From: Volvox africanus
Lineage: Eukaryota; Chlorophyta; Chlorophyceae; Chlamydomonadales; Volvocaceae
DNA length: 64,000 nucleotides
Direction: 5' to 3'
NCBI GenBank assembly: GCA_030268105.1
Contig: BSDZ01000103.1
Span: 996,501 to 1,060,500, forward strand
Shown here piece after piece: positions 1 through 11,281 of the stretch. A model generated the notes under the pieces. It did not search any database. It had not been told where the DNA came from and was given only the letters and a program-made list of their open reading frames with translations. Both the position numbers and the translations under genes were made by a program. Position 1 is the first letter of the stretch, and each line of letters opens with the position of its first letter.

Positions 1-20
1 GTCTTTTAACCAATCCATCC

Positions 21-130
21 TTCAACGCCTAACACAATACTCATCCCCCCGGCGCCTAACACATCCCCCCGATGCCTAACACAATACCCATCCCTTCAAC
101 GCCTAACACTATACTTATCCCCCCGGCGCA
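21..130. repeat. Degenerate tandem repeat in CARB intron
   Basis: A roughly 25-35 bp unit built on CGCCTAACACAATACTCATC followed by a C-run is repeated about four times with small changes. It lies in the intron preceding the first CARB exon visible here. No coding potential is seen in bases 1-157. Confidence 0.7.
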
Positions 131-157
131 TCCTCTCTGCACTTATCCCTGGCACAG

Positions 158-3100
158 GACGGTGAGATGGTCATCATTGAGATGAACCCGCGTGTCAGCC
201 GCTCCTCGGCCCTGGCATCGAAGGTAAGAGGGGCTACCGCGAATGGAGAACCGGGAGGGTCTGGTGCTGACTTCAAGAGGGTACCCAACTACACACCTCA
301 CCACATTCCCCACCACATCCCATCACGTCACGCCATATCACACTACACCGCACCACGTCACGTGACGCCCCCTTCCCCGGCCCCATCCCACCAGTCACCC
401 ACACCACGCCCGTCACACAGCACAACACAACAATCACAGCACAACACAACATCTAACGGGGCCTTTCTTTTCGCGCCATTGCCCCACCCAAGACCTCATC
501 GCGCCCCGGCTCTCTGCTCGCCCGCTCGCTGTGTCGTCCAGGCCACCGGCTTCCCCATCGCCAAGATGGCCGCCAAGCTGGCTGTGGGCTACACGCTGGA
601 CCAGATTGCTAACGACATCACTCAGAAGACGCCTGCCTCGTTCGAGCCGTCCATCGACTACGTGGTCACCAAGGTGCCCCGCTTCGCATTCGAGAAGTTT
701 CCGGGTGAGCAGTAGCCCTTCCGGAACATACACACAAACAAATATGCGCTCATACACACGCGTACACGTGCATGCGGCCGTACAATTCTGTAGGTTCCAA
801 GCCGGAGCTGACCACGATGATGAAGTCGGTGGGCGAGGTGATGGCCATCGGCCGCACCTGGCAGGAGTCCCTGCAGAAGGCCCTGCGTGGCATGGAGACC
901 GGGCTTGACGGCTGGGCGCTGCCGAAGAACTACAAGCGCCTGCCGCGCGATCAGCTCATGTACAAGCTGCGTGTGCCCAACCCGGACCGCATCGTCATCT
1001 TGTTTCAGGTGAGCGGCTCTGCGGTGTATGCAGCGGCTTCCCCGGGAATAAGCCGGGCTGTCAAACAGAGCCCCGGTATCTATCTGGAATGAAGATTCAG
1101 CGACCCTTCTTCCGTACTTGGTTTTCCCAATCTTGATAACATCTCAGGACACAGATCTTGAGTCTTGACATGTTGTTGACATTGGGCACTGGCTGGTCGG
1201 GCCGCTGAGCGGTGTTTGAGCTTGGTTGGTGGTTGGACCCCGTACAGTTCGTGAGGATAGGGATACGAGCTTGGTCGCTAGGCCGCGGAACACCTTGAAT
1301 TATAGCACCGGCACCCCAGCAATTTACCGATGCAAGTTATCTTAGCTTTCAATCGTTGGCTCTTCCTTCGCGATTAGTCTCACCAACTTGCTCTGATTAT
1401 AGTATGAACTTAAGTATGCTTCATTTGCGCGTATTTAAGTAGGTACTAACTCCTAGCCAAGCTTTCCAGCTGACCCCAACGACCTCGTTAACGCACTTCG
1501 TCCCAGGCAATGGAGGAGGGCCTCTCGGACGCCGAGCTGTTCGAGCTGACCAAGATCGACCCCTGGTGGCTGGCCCAGATGAGGGAGCTCTTCGACGTAT
1601 CCATGTGGCTCAAGTCCAAGAAACTGCCGGAGCTGTCGGCGGAGGAGATGACCTGGCTCAAGCAGAAGGGCTTCTCGGACTCGCAGATCAGCCGATATAC
1701 AGGTGCGGCCTCATGGGCGGGAGGGGGGAGAGCGGTGCGGCCTCATGGGGGGGGGGAGAGGAAGGGGGGGGGGGAACTGGAGGGGGAGGAGGAGAGAAAC
1801 AACCGATTCCGGCACATCCATCTACGCGTGCGTGAGAGAGAGAGTGTGTGTGCATGTATATTTGTGTATGTTGTATCTATATCATATCCACCTAGCCTCA
1901 CACAGCCACGGCCCAAAAGATCGGAAGATGGAAGATGTCCACCGGAAAGACACACACGGTCCATCTATCCCGGGTTCTTGCCCTTAGTAGAGGTAGACAC
2001 CCTGATCAGGATACGACAGATGTTTTGTGTGTGTGCGTGTGTGTGTCGAAGGGAGTGTATATTATTATGCTATAAAGAAATTTGTAATTAAATGGATGTG
2101 TGCGTCTGTGCATATGTGAGTTGGGGTGGGGTGGTATTTAGTGGAGGAGCATATTTTATTGGCTCATGAGCAGGGTCGGCTTCCTGGAAACTTAGCAACC
2201 TGTTTTGCTGCCGAGCATCACGGATGGTGATGGTGATGATGGTTCTCATGGAATGTGTGTCACATGCGTGTGTCATTTTCATTACCAATCTAGATGAAGA
2301 TTAAGGATGATTCCCCTCACACCACCTCAAGAACTACTAATACGCATTTGTAACAGGTTCGACGATGCTGGACGTTCGCGCTCTCCGCAAGAGTCTGGGT
2401 GTGGAGCCTTCTTATAAGCGCGTCGACACTTGCGCTGCGGAATTTGACGCCAACACACCGTACATGTACAGCACGTACGACGGCAACAGCGAGTGCGCGC
2501 CCACCAACGCGCGCAAGGTGCTCATTCTGGGTGGCGGCCCGAACCGCATCGGCCAGGGCATTGAGTTCGACTACTGTTGCTGTCACGCGTCCTTCTCTCT
2601 CAGGTAAAATGGATAAACAGAAAATGAATGAAAATCTCTTGCAATTTCGGATAGTTTAACTTCAAATTTATCTCAATAAACAATAATATTAAGGAGTATA
2701 AGCACACACACAATTTATGTATACCATTATTCAAGGTACTGGTTGAAAATTTACCTAACTTGTATCAAGGTATAAAAGGAACTGAAAGGAAACTGAGAGC
2801 TGAAGGTACACCATCAAGGAATGTGCAGCAGGGAAAAGTTGCCCTTCATTTTATGCGGCTTGATAACTCGGTTATAGTAACAGACAACTGTTGTTGTCCA
2901 GCAAATCAGCTAATTCTTCAAATATAGCAGCAAAAGTAGAATATATATATAACATCACATTTACATGATACAATTCTAGTTAATGTAATGCATCCCGCCC
3001 TCCGCGTCTTCGTTATTGTTACACACACCTTCATGATGAGGTCCATCCAAACCCCAAATCCTCAGGTCCCCCCGCGATACTATATGTAGCGCAGCATCCT

Positions 3101-6100
3101 CCCTGTCGCAAGTGTCCTAACCTTTCTAACGTTCATCGCATCGCATGCCCGCTGTCCTTTCGGCTCTGGCTCCCAGGAAGCAGGGTTTCGAGACCATCAT
3201 GATGAACTGCAATCCAGAGACTGTCTCCACCGACTACGACACCTCCACCCGCCTGTACTTCGAACCGATCACTGGTAGGGTCTGCCACCCCTATTCACAT
3301 TGGCGTTCAATCCGGAACAAATGCACAGCAAAACCATTGCCGTGTTTGTCACTTCTTTCCCTCTGGGTTTTAGGGTTTTGGCCATTTCTTGGCCCAAATG
3401 ATTTTGGCCACTTCTTTCCCTGTCCCCTGTCCCCTGTCCCCTGTCACTTCACTTTTTGCGCGTAATTCCAATATTCGATAACACATATTGATACCATCCT
3501 ATGTTCTACGTATTCCTCCTTTACATATTTTGGAAATGGTCTGTGCGTTGGCAATATGGCCTCTGTTGAAATCCCCCTTCTTGAACTAATAGCAAGCAAA
3601 ATTCATTTTATTCATCATTATTATTATTATTATTCTGAGTCCCCTCTTCGGCTCCGTGCACCGCTTCCTTTGTCGGCCTCTCAGTCGAGGATGTGCTCAA
3701 TGTGATTGAGGCGGAGCGGCCCGAGGGCGTCATCGTGCAGTTTGGTGGCCAGACGCCCCTGAAGATCGCCATGGACCTGGACAGGGCGCTCAAGTCCAAC
3801 CCCATCGCGGCCGCTTCGGGTGAGGCAGGGGGCCGAGGGAGGGGAGGGGCCACACATGTACACACTCACACACACACACATACGTACAAACCTACACACA
3901 CACGTATTAACGCAGGCAACGGCAACGTGCGGGTTTGGGGCACCTCGCCTGAATCGATCGACATTGCGGAGGATCGTGATCGATGGATGGACTTGCTCAC
4001 ATCGCTCAACATCCGGCAGCCAGCCGGGGGCTCCGCCCGCTCGGAGGACGAGGCCTTCGCCAAGGCCAACTCCCTCGGCTACCCCGTCATGATCCGCCCG
4101 TCGTACGTGCTGGGCGGGCGGGCCATGGAGATCCTGTACAGCAACGAAGACCTTAAGCGGTGAGTGAAATGAGGCTCTAAGGGTTTTGCGGTTTTGGGAA
4201 TATGATATTAAGGTTTTGGTTTTTAGGGTTTTAGGGTTTTGGGTCAAATGTGTTGTTTGGGGTGGTGTGTACGTGATGGTAGTGTTGGGGCCTCCACTCT
4301 CAACATTCATCCCCATCCCACCTTCCTGCTCTCACCATCCTGCAGCTACGTGACCTTTGCCGTGGAGGTTGACCCCGAGCGCCCCGTGCTCATCGACAAG
4401 TACCTGGACCGCGCCGTGGAGCTGGACGTGGACGCGCTGTGCGATAAGGACGGAAACGTCGTCATCGCCGGCATCATGGAGCACATCGAGCAGGCGGGCA
4501 TCCACTCGGGAGACTCGGCCTGCTCGCTGCCCACGCAGTCCATCCCGCCAAAGGTCCTGGAGGAGATCAGGTGCGAGCATGAACTAAGTAACTGTCCTCA
4601 GATGAATCTTGCTCGGACTTAACGGATAACGAATAATGAGGAGCGGATCAATAACGATCTTTTGGAGTTTTGGTCTTAGGATTTAGACGAATGCTATTGC
4701 ACTCCCACAGCTTTTGTATATCTGTCCATTGTTCGCTCTTATCATCATCATTATCATCACGTAGTAATACTAGTATTATAATTATATAGTTAATAATAAT
4801 AATAATTTTTTTCCTCCAAACAAAACCAGTGTTCGTTTCCGTTTTCGAGGAAAGTTGTTTTGATTCTATTTATAATGAAGACTTGGCAATAAATATCACT
4901 TCTTTTAAGTTGTGGTACTTACCGTCTTCATTGGCTTTATTTAATTGTCTTGAATACGCCTTAGCAGCATAATATTGAGCTCTTTTCTCAAACCCTTTAG
5001 TAGGGGCTATCTGCATCTCTACTATGATTTGTACACCATTCTTTGCCTCGCAGCTCCTAAAATATTTTGTTCATCGAAAATTATCTTAAGGTTGTGGACG
5101 TTGCAGGTCATGGACCATTTCTGTGGCCAAAGCGCTCAACGTGGTCGGCCTCATCAACATCCAGTTCGCCATCCAGGATGACGTGCCGTACATCATCGAG
5201 GCTAACCCTCGTGCCTCTCGGTGAGACGACCCACGGACCCCTTTCCCGTTTTATTTTGCCCATGCCGTCCTTTCAGTTGGTTTTGGTACGACCTTGTATG
5301 TCAAATTCCATGTATGTGTACGTTCATATTATTTTCCTCAGTTGTCCCGCTTCTTAAGTTGGGAAGTCGCGGCGTGTTTGCGCTGGCTCAGCGTATCCTA
5401 TGCACCCGAACATTCCTTGCATTTTGCAGTACGGTGCCATTCGTTGCCAAGGCCGTGGGCCACCCAATCGCCAAGTACGCCTCCTTGCTCATGTCAGGTG
5501 AGCCCAGGGCGGGTTAAGGCTGCAATAATGTGGCCATGGCTTATTGAATATGAGGCGAGAAAGTTGGGGCGGTCGGAGGGGGAGAGGAGGTTGCGTGCGG
5601 GTCACTTCTGGATATGCTGAGTGAGTGGGAGGGTGTAGGCAGCGACGGTGTCCCTGCAAACCCTCTACAGACAAACTTCTCTTTGAACTTCTGCCAGGGT
5701 CCATTGCGGGGACTGTCCCCATTCGCCGCTGCAAGGTGCTGCTCGTCATCTCTCCGAAGCCGGCGATACCCCTTCCACCCACCCGCCCCCCCCACACACA
5801 GACAAACACACACTTTTCCCCACGCGCATTCGCATTTGCTCGTATTCAATCAATCTATCTATGTTACGTTCGTTCGTTCGTTCGTTCATCCACAATAATG
5901 CATCCCCCGGCCAACAGGCAAGACGCTGGCTGAGATCGGGTTCACAGAGGAGCCCATTCCGCCGCACGTAGCGGTCAAGGAGGTGGTTCTGCCCTTCAAC
6001 AAGTTCCCAGGTGGGCAGGGGGAGGGTGTGGAGAATGTAAGAGACGTATAAGCGACGTCTTGACTTTCGTATATACTGCTTAGTTGCCTTGGTATTCTTT

Positions 6101-8200
6101 TGCAGCAGTTATGGTGCATTTTATTCCATTCAACATCCCTCTCTCCCTCCCATCCTCTCCTCCCCTCCTCCCATCCCTCTCAGGCGCCGACACACTTCTT
6201 GGGCCAGAGATGCGCTCCACCGGTGAGGTCATGGGTATCGACAAGGAGTTCTCCGCAGCCTTCGCCAAGGCCCAGATTGCCGCCGGTCAGCGGCTTCCTA
6301 AGACTGGCAAGGTCTTCATCTCCATGGCCGACAAATACAAGCCCGACATCATCGCGGTGGCCAGGGACCTGGGCAACCTGGGCTTCGGACTCGTTGCTAC
6401 AAGTGAGTCGGTTGGTCGTGAGGTTACGCATACATTATTTACGCATAACACATCTGGTTATGTTATTAGGATATTTCATATAGTACAAGAGATCCGTATC
6501 ACTTTTCATTATGGCTTTCTCTGAGCGATGTCTGTAAAGATTCTGCTCCTTTAAAAATAATAGAAAATAGTCATAAAAAACCAGTGAAACCAGCTATAGA
6601 TTTCTGGTCGCCATATTTTATTGATGAATATAATATCGTTGATAAAAATATAAGTTCACTAACTGTTAATGCCGGTGATGCCATAATATTTGATTCAAAA
6701 TTATGGCATGGAAGCCATGAGAATTATTCTCGTAAAGACAGGTTTGCATATGTTACAAGGTGGGCGATACAAGGAAAAGGTTTTCCTGGAATTCCAGAAA
6801 TCAAACCAACTTGTTTCGGTATGTTTAATTGCGGAGAATTAACTAATCAAATATTAAAAAGATCATTATCATTACTTGATATAAAGCTACTGGAAAAAGT
6901 AGTAAATAAAGAAACCCTAATAGGGTTATGGATAGATGTTTTAACTGTAAATTCCAATCTTTGGAGGATTAATAACGTTTTAGCGATTGAAGACTTAAAG
7001 AAATTAAACATATATATGTATGATATCTGAATATAAGCTAAAAACGGATGTAATAGCAGCTAGTATATTGCATGATATTGTTGAAGATACAGAAGTTACT
7101 GTAGAGATGATACAGGGCACTTTTGGGAATAGAATAGCAGAAATGGTTGACAAAAGTGTTAAACATTCTAAAACTCTTTTTGTCATTGCCGGGAGTAATG
7201 TTTGAGGAAAATATAACAGTATCTTTTGGAGCTAATTTTATGGAGGAGTGAACTCTATTAGCCATTTTAGCAGTTGCTGCCATTAATTCACCCTGGCAAC
7301 CGGTTGCTATAATTAGCAGTTCTTCTCTTTTGTAATTTCCTATGGACCTTTCATCTATTAAAGGTGCAATATCATTTAAGTATCCGGTTACATACATAAA
7401 TATATATGTACATACACATATGTATATGTATATATACATGTATATATATATACACTTATATGTATTGTGTGTGTATGTGGTTGGAAATGTATACATCTCT
7501 CTACCCAGCGCTTCCTACCCAGCGCCTCATACCCATAGTGACATTCCTCACATTCCTCACATTCCTCCTCTTCCCCAACCCCCTCGTCCATGCACAGCCG
7601 GTACGGCCACGGCACTGCGTGCCGCCGGTGTTCCCTGCGAGCAAGTGTTCAAGATTCAGGAGGGTCGACCTAATCCCGCAGATTTGATGAAGAACGGGGA
7701 GGTCTCCCTAGTCATGATGACGTCAAGGTGGGGCCACTGGGCAGTATTCTTTCACCCGATACAAATCCCATATCCCATATCATATGAAAACAAGTATATA
7801 TATATATCGTGTTTTCTTGGTATTTTTCCTAATCGTTAAATATTTAAGAACTTTTATCCTGGCATCTTTGGGTGTTTCTGTAAATATATGAAGTGAAGCT
7901 GACCAAATTACCAATCTCCCAATTATATCATTAATATAATGTATTATTTGTAGCATCATCATTAACGAAGTATCTGCTTTGCCCTTGCCCGCGCTTTGAG
8001 CCCACAGTGGTGACCAGGCCGACCTGCGTGATGGCAAGGAGCTTCGCCGCCTGGCGCTGTCGCTGTCCATCCCCACCGTCACCACTGTGGCGGGCGCTCG
8101 CGCCACCGCTGCGGCGCTGCGGGCCATGCGCGCGGGGCCACTTGTGCAAATCCCTCTCCAGGACTTTTTCCCCAACTACTACGACGACTCGCTCGAGTAA
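158..8200 (+). CDS. CARB: Carbamoyl-phosphate synthase large chain, 3' part (15 exons)
   Basis: Large subunit of glutamine-dependent carbamoyl-phosphate synthase. It makes carbamoyl phosphate from bicarbonate, ATP and ammonia delivered by the small subunit, for arginine and pyrimidine synthesis; in plants and algae it acts in the chloroplast. Exons: 158-223, 542-704, 794-1008, 1507-1702, 2357-2603, 3177-3274, 3685-3819, 3916-4159, 4346-4570, 5107-5220, 5430-5497, 5918-6010, 6184-6402, 7598-7727, 8008-8200. All phases agree and give 801 residues. Visible order: end of the first ATP-grasp half ([16 protein letters not shown]), helical oligomerisation domain (about 110-230), second synthetase half ([17 protein letters not shown] near 275-292, [13 protein letters not shown] near 430, [12 protein letters not shown] near 561-572), and C-terminal MGS-like regulatory domain (about 640-801) with [14 protein letters not shown]. 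Bacterial CarB is about 1,070 residues, so roughly 290 residues lie before the window. The exons look intact. Several introns carry bacterial gene fragments, listed separately. Confidence 0.97.
1883..2019 (+). repeat. Dispersed repeat R137, copy 1
   Basis: About 137 bp in CARB intron 4 that match 32877-33016 in the same orientation with only scattered differences. Both start CATATCCACCTAGCCTCAC and end ATACGACAG. A diverged inverted relative lies at 56955-57047. It has no long open frame. It may be a non-autonomous mobile element or a SINE-like repeat. Confidence 0.85.
2712..2927 (+). other. AT-rich island with a stop-free frame in CARB intron 5
   Basis: This AT-rich stretch has a forward frame open for about 70 codons, ending at TAG 2925-2927. 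The reading looks like protein (for example [18 protein letters not shown] and [18 protein letters not shown]), but I do not recognise the family. There is no ATG context. Its composition resembles the bacterial fragments in later CARB introns, so it may be another one; that is an inference. Confidence 0.35.
4221..4243 (+). repeat. Interstitial telomere-like repeat
   Basis: TTTTAGGG-type units in tandem, ending in TTTTGGG, within CARB intron 8. Similar short degenerate blocks occur near 3365-3380, 15364-15400, 30946-30970, 32181-32196 and 46857-46880. TTTTAGGG is the Chlamydomonas telomere unit. Confidence 0.6.
4870..5052 (-). pseudogene. Fragment of Rpn-family PD-(D/E)XK nuclease (bacterial origin)
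   Basis: Read on the minus strand, CARB intron 9 encodes about 60 residues of a bacterial Rpn-family recombination-promoting nuclease (PDDEXK transposase-like). Clear segments are [20 protein letters not shown], then [13 protein letters not shown], then [11 protein letters not shown]. The E-x-Q of the nuclease core (VEMQ) is present. The upstream catalytic Asp region and the rest of the protein are absent, and a stop follows at 4870-4872. The family is known to be abundant in Rickettsiales. This is a dead piece inside an algal intron, not an expressed gene. Confidence 0.88.
6470..7030 (+). pseudogene. Fragment of PhyH-type 2-oxoglutarate/Fe(II) dioxygenase (bacterial-like)
   Basis: An AT-rich frame of about 186 codons inside CARB intron 13. 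It carries the C-terminal half of a phytanoyl-CoA dioxygenase-like protein: [20 protein letters not shown] followed by NSHKK, then [19 protein letters not shown] with the distal metal-binding His, then a downstream Arg (RFAYVTRW) expected to contact 2-oxoglutarate. The N-terminal part with the proximal His-x-Asp is missing. The frame is preceded by a stop at 6467-6469. Base composition is far more AT-rich than the flanking exons. The exact subfamily is uncertain. Confidence 0.78.
7020..7180 (+). pseudogene. Fragment of RelA/SpoT HD domain (bacterial origin)
   Basis: About 50 residues of the (p)ppGpp synthetase/hydrolase HD domain: [20 protein letters not shown] followed by [20 protein letters not shown]. 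The HD pair sits in ILHDIVEDT, the most conserved segment of the family. The fragment begins where the PhyH-like piece ends and breaks off near 7178-7185, where an RNase J piece starts in the opposite orientation. No start codon and no synthetase part are present. Plastid RSH proteins of algae share this domain, but the AT-rich codons and bacterial neighbours argue for a bacterial donor. Confidence 0.78.
7181..7390 (-). pseudogene. Fragment of ribonuclease J (bacterial origin)
   Basis: The minus-strand reading gives about 70 residues of RNase J, a metallo-beta-lactamase/beta-CASP nuclease: [20 protein letters not shown], then [20 protein letters not shown], then [18 protein letters not shown] and SS-x-x-x-PGN are family hallmarks of the beta-CASP/C-terminal metal-site region. 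Both ends are truncated. It is fused tail to tail with the RelA/SpoT piece. Expression is implausible in this position. Confidence 0.88.
7815..7965 (-). pseudogene. AT-rich minus-strand fragment, possibly RasGEF domain
   Basis: CARB intron 14 holds an AT-rich open minus-strand frame reading [18 protein letters not shown] then [17 protein letters not shown]. The spacing of RL-x-x-W, PK-x-R and KVLKYL resembles the helical core of RasGEF (Cdc25-like) domains, some of which occur in intracellular bacteria. The match is short, and I cannot exclude another family. Composition and location match the other bacterial pieces. Confidence 0.4.
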
Positions 8201-11200
8201 GTGCAGGGGTATGCAAAACCCATTTGTAAGTAATGTCAGTTATAGATATCGATATAGATATAGATATTTTATAGAAACTCTAATATATATATATATTCAC
8301 ACATACCTTTGATGTGGCTTCACATTTATATTACACCTATAATCATGTAAAATTTTATATGTATATATATGATAGGGCTAATATGTATGTGTGTGTACTT
8401 ATATGTAGATAATACAGGGGCTGAGAATCAGATAAAGAGAAGGTTGTGGTTAAGGAGGTGACGAACGTCGCAGCAGGGTACGGAGTACGAGTACGAGTAC
8501 GAGTGAGCGATGCTCTAGGGAACCCCTGTAGAACATACCCTCTTGGGAATTATGAAATGTGGAGAAGCAGGAAAATGGGGGAAAAGGGATGCAAATGAAT
8601 AATGTATGGAAACGGAAAATCGGAGGTCAGGTGGCAAGAGGTAGCACAGCGAAGTGCGTGTGACACTCCCTGTTCCTTGTTTGTGGTTCTCATTCAAGTC
8701 GTCATCGCCGCACATTTTCCTCAATGTGCGCACGCAGGTTGATGCTCAAGTGATCTCTCCGCGTATCCCACACGAGCAGAAGCCGAAGCTGTAAACGAGG
8801 GCGAGGATGAAGAGTGAAAGTTGTCTTGTCCCGGGGCACAGTAAGATTCTTCTGTCTTTTCCTTTTCATCTGGGGCCTTATGACTTCAGGTTTGGGGCGG
8901 GATAAGGGCAATGTAGACGGAGCGGAGAGGGACAATTGGGGTGAGGAGGGGACCCAGCGCCGGCGCGTGTATATCTGGCGACGCGACATGACGCCGGCTG
9001 GCTGCGGCTGCCTGCCCATTGTAATATGCGCTACAAAGGTGATGCTGATTTGGGCCATGCGAGATCAATAAGGAGGATATTGGATGAAATGGGGTTTGGG
9101 AAGTGGGGAAGGGAGGGTGCTACACGGCGACGCACGATTTACCGCGTAGTTGTATTGAAGGCCAGTATATACTGGATTTACTTGTGTGGTGGTGGTGGTG
9201 GGGTATATACGACAGGCCGACGACTTACCTAACGGATGTCGGCTGGGTGATGTCGAGGCGCATGAAGGATGGCAACACCGGGACTGGGACAGTGAAACCG
9301 TCCTGGAAAGGGGTAAAAACTAAATGAAGCTTTACGTATTCGATTTGTATTCCTTCGTGTTGGTAGTGGTGGTGGTGTTGATAGTGGTGGTGGTGGTAGT
9401 GGTGGTGCTGTTGGTTGTGATGGTGGTGGTGGTACTGTGATTGCTGTGTCGCAAGCGTAGTGTATCTGTATCGCCACTTTTCCTTTCGGGGCCATTTATT
9501 TCCATTGCCAAGGGTAATTAAAAGGTACGTGAATGGCACAACGAGACAAACAAATATGTGACCAGCACTGGGTTTAATTCGCCCACCACTATTCCCCATT
9601 CACGACACGCGCGATTCCCATGGCTTTTCGGATATGTACATTTTACGGGATGATGTTCCAGGCAGGGTCTTTTTCGTGAGAGTTGTTTACCGCACCGCTT
9701 CCCTAGATCCTATAATGCATCCTCAGCGAGATGCGATGCCTGCTGCTGTTGTGACAGCCTGAAGTCCTCGGTCCATACCTTGGTTATATCTCTGTCTCTC
9801 CCTTTCTTCTGGTCTGGTCACACGGCGGCATCCTCACCTGCTCCTCACACCCCACGTCACCCCCAATCACCAGCGATTAGAATGTATTTTGCCCATCCTC
9901 ATATTCCCTCTTTCCCGCCGCCGCCAGCCATTTCTTTCTCGCCGCTTGTGCTCGTGCTCCTCGCCCCGAGTTGTACACGTCCGTGAGTATATGGCATTGT
10001 GTCTCTGTGAATTGTAAATGTGCGTTTTATCTTTCAGGGCACCAAGTTGGCTTTTGTCTCGTAGGCGGTCATGAGGCCTCCAACTCTTCCTTTCCATTCT
10101 TAAGGTGTAGATGGCTGGGGGGGGTGCTGAGTTTTGCTGGATCTCGTGCACCAGTCCCCTGTGACCCCTGGAACAGACAAGGACACGGACTTGGCTAGGC
10201 TGGGCTGGCGTGCAAATAGGCGCAGTCGGAGGGAGAGATGAGAAACAAAGATCAGGTCAGATCAGAACGTGTGTGTGTTACTTCCTCTTTTTTTATGTCG
10301 GTGGAAGTTACCATGCATGGCGACCACGACGCCCCCGGGCCCCCTCAGCGCTGATCGCCGGGAGAGCGGTGACGAGGTGCGGCTGGAGGATGGATGACGT
10401 GACGAGGGAAGTTGGCCGCAGTGTTGCCAGCTGGGTGCGAGGGAACCTGGAATCTTGTTTACTCTTGGAGGTCGGCAAAACCCCCGAGACGAGCAGTTGC
10501 AGGCCACAACACGGCTGCTCTTTCCTTATCACATAAGTACCGGGTGTTCCCTGTAAGCTGCATTTTTGGTCCATTCCTCCTCTTCCTTTCTGTAGGGGTG
10601 CGTTTTGCGAGCGCGTTTTGGTCTTTAGGTAGGGGTGAGGTGGAATGGGGTGGGGGTGAGAGACGAAAGGCAGCGACTTAAAGAGGCAAAAAGACCATAA
10701 TGACCCGCATGATGTATGACGCGAGGAAAGCGGAAACGCTAACAAGGAATGATTGGCATGAACCCGCAGGCAATAGCAAAGGTGATCAGCCTCCCCGTTT
10801 GCTTCTTACCCCATTCTTTATCCACTTTTAAGGAAAGACCGCTTTCGCAGCAAGATGCGGTTGAGCAATTCCGTGGGAAGGCTTGTAGTGTCCTGATTAG
10901 GATCGTCAACATCATCAGATAGAGAGCCGTAAGCACCTTACTCCCGGAGAGGACCTCATCCTCCACTCTGCCTCTACTTGAAGCCGTTGGGGCTTTTAAA
11001 GCCAAAATAAAAGTTATGAATAAGTTGGTTACCCCCAGATTTCCGTGCTGCTGTGGCGCATCCTGGCATGCGAGATACGGCGATTTATTATGCTACCTAA
11101 TTAACCGACTTCAACAGTCAACCACTTCCTTTCCATTCTGCCTGGTAGGACATCCCGGTGCAAAACTTCCGTTACAAGCTTCACGACCTATCTTGGCTGA

Positions 11201-11281
11201 CCAACCAGGCGACGGGCAAAGTCCATTGCTCTCCATTGCAACTATTACGATGCGCCAAGGACTTCTGAATCCTGATTTTAA
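8201..11281. other. Intergenic, no gene recognised
   Basis: Presumed CARB 3' UTR followed by about 3 kb without a supportable gene. It has short (AT) and (TATATG)-like tracts near 8240-8300, GTACGA repeats at 8478-8505, and a GGT-rich tract at 9360-9430. Open frames here are short and show no protein-like conservation that I can see. Confidence 0.6.
8225..8229 (+). terminator. Possible poly(A) signal TGTAA for CARB
   Basis: TGTAA, the usual volvocine polyadenylation motif, lies 25 bases after the CARB stop codon. Its position is rather close to the stop, and a later site could be used. Confidence 0.35.
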
